NCBI GenBank assembly: GCA_038254435.1
Contig: JBBSGD010000096.1
Coordinates: 1 to 5,717 of the forward strand
Length of the DNA: 5,717 bases
Direction of reading: 5' to 3'
Source of the DNA: JBBSGD01 sp038254435
GTDB taxonomy: Bacteria; Actinomycetota; CADDZG01; WHSQ01
The position numbers and the translations under genes are program-made. The notes under the pieces were generated by a model, which saw only the letters and a list, made by a program, of their open reading frames with translations, had not been told where the DNA came from and made no database searches. This document shows, piece after piece, positions 1 through 4,899 of the stretch (positions are counted from its first letter, which is position 1; every line of letters begins with the position of its first letter).

Positions 1-2039
1 AGCTGCGGGAGCCCAGACTGGCGAGCGCCGAAGAGCTGGCCTTCACCTCGCTGCTTGAGATCGGTCAGCGCCAGCTTGAAGCCATCGCGCGTCGCGACCA
101 CTGCGTCGAGCCGCTCGCGCGCGAGGCGGACGGCGGGTTCGTCTTCATCGTGGAGATCGAGGTCGGTGGCCAGCACGCAAAACGATGCATGCTCGCCGCG
201 CCCGACGCGGCCCCTGAGCTGATGCAGCTGGGCGAGGCCGAAGCGCTCAGCGTCTTCGATAAGCATGACGGTTGCGTTGGGAACGTCCACTCCCACCTCG
301 ACTACCGTCGTTGCGACCAGGACCTGCATCGCTCCTCCGCGGAAGGCGGACATAGCCTCCTCCTTGTCGGCGCTCTTCATGTCCCCGTGAACGAGCCCGA
401 CGGCGAGGTCCGGCCAGACGTTCTCGGCGAGCCGTTTCGCCTCGCTCTTGGCGTTGCGCAGCTCGGTCTTGTTGGATTCATCACGCAGTGCATAGACCAC
501 GAAGGCCTGTCGCCCGGCCTCCACCTCGCGCCGAATCAGGTCGTAGGCACTCAATCGGTCCTCGCCGCCGGCGGCCAGGGTCGTGTGGATGGGACGCCGG
601 CCCTGGGGCAGCTCGTCGAGGATCGAGACATCGAGGTCCCCATAGATGGTGACCGCCAAAGTGCGCGGGATGGGCGTCGCCGTCATGACGAGGATGTCGG
701 GTTCACCGGCAACCCCCTTGTCGCGCAGCGCCTTGCGCTGGTGCACGCCGAAACGATGCTGCTCGTCCACCACGGCCACGCCGAGACGGGCGAAATCCAC
801 AGACTTCTGGATGAGGGCGTGCGTCCCGATGACGAGGTCGACTCCGCCGGCTGCGACCTCCGCGACCATCTCGGCACGCTGTGCGGCGGGAGTCGAGCCG
901 GTGAGAAGTCGCACCACCGGCCGCCGCGACACCGCTGCGAACAGGTTCCGGCTCTCGGACTCCCCGAAGGCCCGATCCAAGAGGTCGTTGACCGTGAGGT
1001 GGTGCTGTTCGGCAAGGACCTCGGTCGGCGCCATGAAAGCTGCCTGATAACCGCCCGCGATGGCGATCAAACAGGCGTACAGCGCCACCACCGTCTTGCC
1101 GGATCCGACCTCTCCCTCGACGAGCCGGTGCATCGGGTGTGACCTGTTCATGTCTCCGGCGACCTCGGTGCAAGCCCGGCGCTGGGCCGAGGTCAGCTCG
1201 AACGGCAGGCCGGTGACGAAGCTCTCGGCAAGTGAGTCGAGCTCGGGGAGATCGTGCAAGATGCCCTGTACCGTGCGCTCGAGCTTGCGCTTCCGGTACA
1301 CGAGCCCGAGCTGCAGGGTGAACACCTCGTCGAAGATCAAGCGGCGGCGAGCTCCGACCACGTCGTCGCGCGCGTCGGGGAAATGGATCTGGCGCAGCGC
1401 ATCCCCGCGCGGCATAAGCCGCAGCCGCCCCCGCAGGGGAGCCGGGAGCGGGTCGAGGATCTGACCGGCTCCCTCGAGCGTCTCCCACATCAGCTTGCGG
1501 AGCTGATCGCTCGATAGGTCGGCCGTTGCCGGATAGATGGGGATGATGCGCCCAACGTTGAACGGTTCCCTTCCGGTCCGCACCAGCTCGAAGCGTGGCG
1601 CCGTCATCTGCAGCTTTCCTCTGTAAACGCCGAGCCGTCCGTAGAAGAAGGCCTCGTCACCTTGCCTCAAGGCACGCGCCACCCATTCCTGGTTGAACCA
1701 CGTGACGTCGATGGCTCCCGTTTCGTCCCCGATCCGCCCCTTGATCATCATGCGCCGGTTGCGGGTGCGAAAAGGGCGCCCCATCCTGAGCACGCGAGCG
1801 TGAACCTGGATCTCTCCTTCGTGGCCCTCGGACGCGAGACGAGCGAGGTCGCCCACCGTCCTCAGCTCGGTGCGATCGACGTGGTAGCGCGGATAATGCT
1901 GGAGAAGGTCCTGGACGCTCGAGATCCCGAGCTTGTCCAGCGCAGCCCCCCTCTTGCCCTGGATGCGAAGGGACTTGCGTCTCAGCGGAGGGGCGAAGAG
2001 CTCCAATCCGCGCGGCGGCGCCGCCACTGCTTCCGGCAT
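1..2039 (-). CDS. recG: ATP-dependent DNA helicase RecG, C-terminus cut by window edge
   Basis: RecG is a superfamily 2 helicase that remodels stalled replication forks and branch-migrates Holliday junctions. The minus-strand frame is open from ATG at 2039-2037 to the window edge (679 codons plus 2 nt). Residues about 30-190 match the N-terminal wedge/OB-fold region (HYPRYHVDR, GAIDVTWFNQ, TAPRFE). Helicase motifs follow in order: Walker A GEVGSGKT at 309-316, APTEVLAEQH near 335-345, GTHAL, DEQHRFG at 425-431, TATPIPRT at 453-460, motif V (VLVATTVVEVGVDVP) from 573, and QLRGRVGRG at 607-615. The sequence ends in the TRG region (GARQSGLPQL). Family members usually run about 690-740 residues, so roughly the last 20-60 are missing. 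The ATG is chosen because MPEAVAAPP leads into the conserved N-terminus and a -10-like box ends 6 nt upstream. It diverges from rpmB. No inactivating change is seen. Identification is firm. Confidence 0.97.
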   Translation of the reverse strand, partial: MPEAVAAPPRGLELFAPPLRRKSLRIQGKRGAALDKLGISSVQDLLQHYPRYHVDRTELRTVGDLARLASEGHEGEIQVHARVLRMGRPFRTRNRRMMIKGRIGDETGAIDVTWFNQEWVARALRQGDEAFFYGRLGVYRGKLQMTAPRFELVRTGREPFNVGRIIPIYPATADLSSDQLRKLMWETLEGAGQILDPLPAPLRGRLRLMPRGDALRQIHFPDARDDVVGARRRLIFDEVFTLQLGLVYRKRKLERTVQGILHDLPELDSLAESFVTGLPFELTSAQRRACTEVAGDMNRSHPMHRLVEGEVGSGKTVVALYACLIAIAGGYQAAFMAPTEVLAEQHHLTVNDLLDRAFGESESRNLFAAVSRRPVVRLLTGSTPAAQRAEMVAEVAAGGVDLVIGTHALIQKSVDFARLGVAVVDEQHRFGVHQRKALRDKGVAGEPDILVMTATPIPRTLAVTIYGDLDVSILDELPQGRRPIHTTLAAGGEDRLSAYDLIRREVEAGRQAFVVYALRDESNKTELRNAKSEAKRLAENVWPDLAVGLVHGDMKSADKEEAMSAFRGGAMQVLVATTVVEVGVDVPNATVMLIEDAERFGLAQLHQLRGRVGRGEHASFCVLATDLDLHDEDEPAVRLARERLDAVVATRDGFKLALTDLKQRGEGQLFGARQSGLPQ

Positions 2040-2045
2040 TGCCAC

Positions 2046-2051
2046 AGAGTA
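2046..2051 (-). promoter_or_regulatory. Candidate -10 box of recG (TACTCT), possibly leaderless
   Basis: Read on the minus strand, TACTCT fits the TANNNT pattern of housekeeping -10 elements and is followed by just six bases (GTGGCA) before the recG ATG. Transcription would then begin at or beside the A of the start codon, giving a leaderless mRNA. This agrees with the absence of any Shine-Dalgarno-like purine run before the ATG. A -35 element is not convincing (TTCGGC at 17-bp spacing). This is a pattern match only. Confidence 0.5.
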
Positions 2052-2082
2052 GCGGCGGTGTGGGTGCAGCCGAAGTATTTGG

Positions 2083-2088
2083 TAGGGT
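2083..2088 (+). promoter_or_regulatory. Candidate -10 box of rpmB (TAGGGT)
   Basis: TAGGGT matches TANNNT and ends 10 bases before the rpmB ATG. A transcript starting 6-8 nt downstream would have a leader of only about 2-4 nt. The overlapping purine-rich GGTAGGG could instead act as a weak ribosome binding site about 11 nt from the ATG, so the two readings compete. No good -35 hexamer is visible at 16-18 bp. The element lies in the 59-bp gap shared with the divergent recG promoter. Confidence 0.45.
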
Positions 2089-2098
2089 GCGAGCCGTC

Positions 2099-2290
2099 AT
2101 GGCTTCCGTATGCGATATCTGTGGAAAGACCCCAGGCTTCGGGAACAACATCTCGCATTCGCACCGCCGGACCAGGCGGCGCTTCAACCCAAACGTGCAA
2201 AAAATGCGCGTGATGGTCAACGGCACTCCCAAGAGGGTGGCGGTGTGCACCAAGTGCCTCAAGGCCAACAAGGTATCCAAAGCAGGCTGA
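2099..2290 (+). CDS. rpmB: Large ribosomal subunit protein bL28, zinc-binding type
   Basis: This 63-residue protein is the 50S subunit protein L28, which binds 23S rRNA. It opens with MASVCDICGK and has the family core GFGNNISHSHRRTRRRFNPN at residues 13-32. It ends with VCTKCLKANKVSKAG. Cysteines at 5 and 8 (CDIC) and at 50 and 53 (CTKC) form two CxxC pairs, the ligand set of the zinc-containing (C+) form of L28. Its length is normal for the family. An in-frame TTG at 2039 would add 20 residues with no L28 similarity, so the ATG at 2099 is chosen. The gene diverges from recG. The single-copy C+ form suggests it is not a zinc-independent stress paralogue, though the rest of the genome is not visible. 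Confidence 0.97.
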   Translation: MASVCDICGKTPGFGNNISHSHRRTRRRFNPNVQKMRVMVNGTPKRVAVCTKCLKANKVSKAG

Positions 2291-2295
2291 CAGCC
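2285..2295 (+). repeat. Small inverted repeat over the rpmB stop codon
   Basis: GGCT-GAC-AGCC can form a 4-bp stem with a 3-nt loop, and it contains the TGA stop (2288-2290). It is followed by CCCTTT rather than a U-tract, so it is at best a weak transcription terminator. A stem this short can arise by chance in GC-rich DNA. Confidence 0.3.
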
Positions 2296-2308
2296 CCTTT
2301 GGCCCCTC

Positions 2309-2334
2309 GTTAGCCTTGCTTTGCGAGCGGGTAA
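2309..2334 (+). promoter_or_regulatory. Candidate stress-sigma (SigB/SigF-like) promoter before the membrane-protein operon
   Basis: GTTAG at 2309-2313 and GGGTAA at 2329-2334, separated by 15 bp, resemble the GTTT...GGGTA pattern recognised by actinobacterial SigB/SigF-type sigma factors. The GGGTAA box ends 10 nt before the GTG at 2345, so the transcript would have little or no leader. The match is imperfect (GTTA rather than GTTT) and the spacing is acceptable. The gap also contains a TAGCCT at 2311-2316 that could be a housekeeping -10 for the TTG at 2321. Confidence 0.35.
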
Positions 2335-2344
2335 CGATGACGGC

Positions 2345-3289
2345 GTGAAGGCTCTTCAGAAACTCATCTCACAGGTCAAGCTGCGCGTCGAGAGAGCGCG
2401 GGCCCGCTACTGGCTCGTGGACGTCGGGATCAGCACCTTCAAGCGCTACTCGAACGATGACGGCGGCTTCTACGCGGCGTCGCTCACCTACTTCACCTTC
2501 TTCTCGGTCTTTCCCCTGATGCTGTTCGTTGCCTCTCTCGTCGGTTACCTAAGCTTTCTGAGCCCAGGCGTCAAGTCGAGCCTTGTCGATTCCGGAACCC
2601 AGGCGATCCCCCTTCTCGGCAGCATCCTCAGCAAGACGGCCCTCAATGCTCTTGCCGACCACGCGGGCACGCTGGCCATCACGGGGCTCGTGCTGGGCCT
2701 CTACTCGGGCTCGGGGGGAGTCGTCGCCTTGTCCCACGCGCTCAACCGCATCTACGGAGTCACCAAGGAGGCAGGCTTCATCCCCAAACGCCTGGCGTCC
2801 CTCAAATGGCTCGGACTGATCGCGCTCACCGCCGTCGTGTCGCTGGGGCTCAGCGGCGTCGCTTCCTACCTGGGGCTCAGCGGAAGCTCCACGCACCCCA
2901 TTTTCACCGTGTTGGGTCAGATCGTGGCGCACCTGATAGGCATAGGGGTCGGTTTGGTGTTGTTCCTGACCGCGTTCAAGCTTCTCCCCGCCAAGAAGCT
3001 GACCTGGTCCGAAGTGCTGCCCGGCTCGGTCATAGCGGCGGTCGCGTTCGAGATACTGAAGATCGTCGGTACCTGGTACCTGGCAAACGGCGCCGACTCC
3101 CGCAAAGCTACCTTCGGCGCCTTTGCCACGGCAGCAGGATTGCTCGTAGCCTCGTACCTGCTGGCGCAGATCACGCTGCTTGCAGGCGAGGTCAACGCCA
3201 CACTGGCGGACAGGAGACAGATGCGTCACCCGACCCCCGAGCGGGCAATCGAGCCGGATCAAGAATCCGCCTCGTCACTGCCCGGCTAG
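2345..3289 (+). CDS. YihY/virulence factor BrkB family inner-membrane protein
   Basis: The product has 314 residues from GTG at 2345. An in-frame TTG at 2321 would add eight. Neither start has a clear Shine-Dalgarno; GTG is preferred because VKALQKLISQVKLRVERAR is a plausible N-terminus and a promoter-like box sits before it. Numbering from GTG, a basic amphipathic N-terminus is followed by the family signature DDGGFYAASLTYFTFFSVFPL around 39-57. Six membrane segments are predicted, at about 50-72, 108-132, 155-178, 188-214, 225-248 and 257-282. Other family-like stretches are LPAKKLTWSEVLPGSVIAA and SYLLAQITLLAGEVNA. The C-terminal tail is polar. The family is often mis-annotated as ribonuclease BN, and its molecular role remains undefined. 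It leads a co-directional run of membrane-protein genes, 27 bp ahead of the Holin-X-like gene. Family assignment is firm, function unknown. Confidence 0.92.
   Translation: MKALQKLISQVKLRVERARARYWLVDVGISTFKRYSNDDGGFYAASLTYFTFFSVFPLMLFVASLVGYLSFLSPGVKSSLVDSGTQAIPLLGSILSKTALNALADHAGTLAITGLVLGLYSGSGGVVALSHALNRIYGVTKEAGFIPKRLASLKWLGLIALTAVVSLGLSGVASYLGLSGSSTHPIFTVLGQIVAHLIGIGVGLVLFLTAFKLLPAKKLTWSEVLPGSVIAAVAFEILKIVGTWYLANGADSRKATFGAFATAAGLLVASYLLAQITLLAGEVNATLADRRQMRHPTPERAIEPDQESASSLPG
2843..2883 (+). repeat. 14-bp direct repeat inside the BrkB-family gene
   Basis: CTGGGGCTCAGCGG occurs at 2843-2856 and again at 2870-2883. The offset is 27 bp (nine codons), so both copies encode LGLSG in the same frame, giving SLGLSGVASYLGLSG at the end of the third membrane segment. 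It looks like a short in-frame duplication or convergent codon use. Confidence 0.7.
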
Positions 3290-3295
3290 CCGGGC
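3280..3295 (+). repeat. Perfect 16-bp palindrome over the BrkB-family stop codon
   Basis: GCCCGGCTAGCCGGGC is a perfect palindrome and contains the TAG stop (3287-3289). As RNA it could form a 6-bp G/C stem with a CUAG loop. It is followed by TACAAGAAGGAGG, with no T-run, so it is not a standard intrinsic terminator. It ends 8 nt before the strong ribosome binding site of the next gene, so it could affect mRNA decay, coupling or protein binding. Confidence 0.6.
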
Positions 3296-3303
3296 TACAA
3301 GAA

Positions 3304-3311
3304 GGAGGAGG
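3304..3311 (+). promoter_or_regulatory. Strong Shine-Dalgarno (GGAGGAGG) of the Holin-X-like gene
   Basis: GGAGGAGG ends 5 nt before the GTG at 3317. It is by far the strongest ribosome binding site in the window. It fixes the start of the gene and contrasts with the missing or weak sites of the neighbouring genes. Confidence 0.85.
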
Positions 3312-3316
3312 CCACC

Positions 3317-3745
3317 GTGACGACGAAGGGACCAGACGGGCTGCGCTCGAGCAGCCGCGCAGATTCAAGCCAGAAGAGCGTTGGACAGCTGGTGAAGGAG
3401 ATCTCAGAGGACATCTCGACGCTGGTCCACAAGGAGATTGAGCTCGCCAAGAAGGAGCTGGGCGGATCGGTGGCCGAGAAGGCCAAGGGTGCCGTCGTTA
3501 TCGCCATCGCGGCGGTGATGGGTCTCTTCGCGCTCATCTATTTGACGCTTGCCGTGCGCGACGCCATCGACCTGGCGCTGCCGGCGTGGCTCGCCGACGT
3601 TCTGACGGCTGTGGTTCTGCTCATCATCGGCGGCATCGCGGCCCTCATCGCGAAGCGCAAGCTCACCAAGCCGATCAAGGCCGACATGACCAAGAAGACA
3701 CTCAAGGACGACGTCGACTTCGCCAAGAACCTGCGTAGGCGATGA
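3317..3745 (+). CDS. Phage holin family protein (actinobacterial Holin-X / YqjE-like), chromosomal
   Basis: The 142-residue product has a polar N-terminus with an amphipathic helix (SVGQLVKEISEDISTLVHKE, residues 21-40). The signature IELAKKEL (41-48) of the Holin-X/YqjE family follows. Two membrane helices lie at about 58-80 and 89-112, and the C-terminal tail is strongly basic and lysine-rich. Despite the family name, chromosomal members next to DUF3618 and BrkB genes are not known to lyse cells; they are generally regarded as small inner-membrane proteins of uncertain role. No endolysin or other phage gene is visible here. The GTG start is fixed by GGAGGAGG 5 nt upstream. It lies 27 bp after the BrkB-family gene and 41 bp before the DUF3618 gene, probably in one transcript. 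Family call is good, function unknown. Confidence 0.88.
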   Translation: MTTKGPDGLRSSSRADSSQKSVGQLVKEISEDISTLVHKEIELAKKELGGSVAEKAKGAVVIAIAAVMGLFALIYLTLAVRDAIDLALPAWLADVLTAVVLLIIGGIAALIAKRKLTKPIKADMTKKTLKDDVDFAKNLRRR

Positions 3746-3767
3746 CCACCACGTAGGCTTGTTGGCG
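3721..3767 (+). repeat. Long imperfect hairpin enclosing the stop codon of the Holin-X-like gene
   Basis: The left arm CGCCAAGAACCTGCGT (3721-3736) pairs with the right arm ACGTAGGCTTGTTGGCG (3751-3767). Sixteen positions align, with one G/G mismatch (3727/3761), one G-U wobble (3733/3754) and one bulged C (3758). The 14-nt loop (3737-3750) holds the TGA stop at 3743-3745. No T-run follows (ACGAAAGG). The hairpin ends 3 nt before the AAAGGA ribosome binding site of the DUF3618 gene, so it could shape translation or mRNA processing there. Confidence 0.7.
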
Positions 3768-3770
3768 ACG

Positions 3771-3776
3771 AAAGGA
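3771..3776 (+). promoter_or_regulatory. Probable Shine-Dalgarno (AAAGGA) of the DUF3618 gene
   Basis: AAAGGA ends 10 nt before the ATG at 3787. The spacing is slightly long but usable. It starts just 3 nt after the 3721-3767 hairpin. Confidence 0.55.
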
Positions 3777-3786
3777 AAAGTGATCC

Positions 3787-3981
3787 ATGACTCAAGAGGC
3801 GCAACAAACAGTTGCCGAGATCGAAAAGACACGTAACGAGCTGGCAAGCAAGGTCGACGTGCTGATCGACCGCTCCAAAGTGGAAGCAGCGGAGCTGGGC
3901 AAGAAGCTGGCAATCGGCGCGGCGGGGCTCGCCGGTCTGCTGATCATCGGCATGATCGCCAAGCGCCGCATGTCCCGGTAA
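3787..3981 (+). CDS. DUF3618 family small membrane protein
   Basis: This is a 64-residue protein. Residues 8-30 carry the DUF3618 pattern (AEIEKTRNELASKVDVLIDR), an amphipathic, probably coiled helix of the I-x-x-TR-x-x-L type. One hydrophobic helix follows at about 41-58 (LAIGAAGLAGLLIIGMIA), then a short basic tail (KRRMSR) that by the positive-inside rule would face the cytoplasm. This layout, with a soluble helix and a single C-terminal anchor, recalls YqjD/ElaB-type membrane-anchored proteins, but equivalence is not claimed. Function is unknown. The ATG has AAAGGA upstream. The gene follows the Holin-X-like gene, a common partner, and precedes the polytopic protein by 9 bp, which suggests one operon. 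Confidence 0.87.
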   Translation: MTQEAQQTVAEIEKTRNELASKVDVLIDRSKVEAAELGKKLAIGAAGLAGLLIIGMIAKRRMSR

Positions 3982-3987
3982 CGCCGG
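3975..3987 (+). repeat. Short inverted repeat over the DUF3618 stop codon
   Basis: CCGG-TAACG-CCGG can form a 4-bp stem whose loop begins with the TAA stop (3979-3981). It fills most of the 9-bp gap to the next GTG. The stem is too short to be convincing alone; it is listed because the two preceding genes show stronger versions of the same arrangement. Confidence 0.3.
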
Positions 3988-3990
3988 CTC

Positions 3991-4866
3991 GTGACTCAGA
4001 CGGGCCTCCCCGAGGCAGCCGAGAACTTGGCCATTCCCGACCCGCTGACGTTCGGGCGAGCCGCGGGGGTGTCTCTGCAGCTCTACAAGGCACGTTTCGG
4101 GTCGCTCGCAGCCGTTTACGTTCCCGGAATGCTGGTCGCGTCCTGCCTCGGACTTCTCATTCCGAGTGCCGCGGGCTCGCCGGTGGCTCTCCTTCTTTCC
4201 TCGTTCGTGTTTGCGGTCATCATGCCCGCAATCATCGGCGCCTTCTTGTCGGCGGCCGGCTCCGTCTTGCTGATTCCAGAGACCTCCGGCCGGCGGCCCG
4301 GCCTTGCGGGGGCATGGTCGGCCCTGAGGGGAACTCGCTTACAAGTCTTTGCGGGGTCACTCGTAACCGCCCTGATAGCGAGCCTCACGGTGTTCGCGCT
4401 CAACGTCACGGGATTGATCTTTCTCTATCTGCTCATCGGGCCACCGATTCTCGTGCAAACGATCGTTTTCGAACGCAAGTCGCTTGCCGAAGCGTGGTCG
4501 GCCATCAAGCTGAGGCTTGCCCGGAGGTGGTCACGGCCACTCGGCTACATGCTCTCGTACGCGTTCGGGTTCTTCTTTCTCGTCACGGCCCTGACTATTG
4601 CCGCTCTTCATCTGCTCGACGGCCTCGGACTGCCTATCCGAGAGGCCGCCGATGGCAGCTCTTTTGTTTACTTCGCTGCCGTTCCGGCGGTTCTGCAAGG
4701 ACTCTTCTCGGGCCTTCTGCTTCCGTTTCTGACGGCTATGGCAGTCGCGCTCTACGTCGACTCCACGCGCCCGCATACGACTCCGGCTCGACCGCCCTCG
4801 TCACCACAATCCAACCCTTCGACGCAGACCAGCTCTTCCAGGAGGCCTCGCAAGAAGCGCCGTTAG
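3991..4866 (+). CDS. Unrecognised polytopic membrane protein with internal repeat
   Basis: I do not recognise a named family for this 291-residue protein. About six membrane segments are visible, near residues 36-58, 65-95, 117-137, 139-160, 184-208 and 225-255. A repeated motif at exactly 60-residue spacing, LAGAWSAL (105-112) and LAEAWSAI (165-172), stands at the cytoplasm-like basic linkers before helices. It suggests two similar halves, as in loosely related membrane proteins with a glycerophosphodiesterase-type membrane domain, a resemblance I hold weakly. The tail from about 259 is a low-complexity Pro/Ser/Thr stretch ending in a basic cluster (RRPRKKRR), probably cytoplasmic and disordered. 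The GTG start has no evident ribosome binding site. It lies 9 bp after the DUF3618 stop, so translation may depend on coupling. Coding is well supported by frame, composition and hydrophobic pattern; function is unknown. Confidence 0.8.
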   Translation: MTQTGLPEAAENLAIPDPLTFGRAAGVSLQLYKARFGSLAAVYVPGMLVASCLGLLIPSAAGSPVALLLSSFVFAVIMPAIIGAFLSAAGSVLLIPETSGRRPGLAGAWSALRGTRLQVFAGSLVTALIASLTVFALNVTGLIFLYLLIGPPILVQTIVFERKSLAEAWSAIKLRLARRWSRPLGYMLSYAFGFFFLVTALTIAALHLLDGLGLPIREAADGSSFVYFAAVPAVLQGLFSGLLLPFLTAMAVALYVDSTRPHTTPARPPSSPQSNPSTQTSSSRRPRKKRR

Positions 4867-4885
4867 GGTTTCCGGTCGCGCCTTG

Positions 4886-4891
4886 TAGTGT
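4886..4891 (+). promoter_or_regulatory. Candidate -10 box of the Ca2+/H+ exchanger gene (TAGTGT)
   Basis: TAGTGT, preceded by TTG, fits TANNNT and ends 8 nt before the GTG at 4900. This would give a leaderless or near-leaderless transcript. It supports the start at 4900 over the in-frame GTG at 4888, which lies inside this box. A second TANNNT (TAGGGT, 4864-4869) overlaps the preceding stop codon. No clear -35 element was found. Confidence 0.45.
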
Positions 4892-4899
4892 GCGGCCTC

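Noticed and set aside
150..1142. 330-codon open frame on the plus strand opposite recG
   Set aside because: It lies antisense to conserved RecG helicase motifs. Its translation is rich in H, G, R and D without domain-like patterns, which is typical of a shadow frame in GC-rich DNA.
703..1488. 261-codon minus-strand open frame
   Set aside because: It is in a different frame of the same strand as recG and has an Arg/Ala/Pro-rich translation. The RecG frame holds all the conserved motifs over the same span.
1657..2280. 207-codon minus-strand open frame running through rpmB and the start of recG
   Set aside because: It overlaps rpmB antisense and the recG N-terminus out of frame. It has no recognisable domain and would require two well-supported genes to be wrong.
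2291..2344. Intrinsic terminator after rpmB
   Set aside because: The only hairpin is GGCT/AGCC with no T-run after it. The GCCCCTTTGGCCCCT stretch is a direct rather than inverted repeat, so termination here is not supported.
3317..3745. Prophage remnant, suggested by the holin family name
   Set aside because: No endolysin, capsid, integrase or attachment site is visible. Codon use matches the neighbours, and this family is widespread in bacterial chromosomes next to DUF3618 genes.
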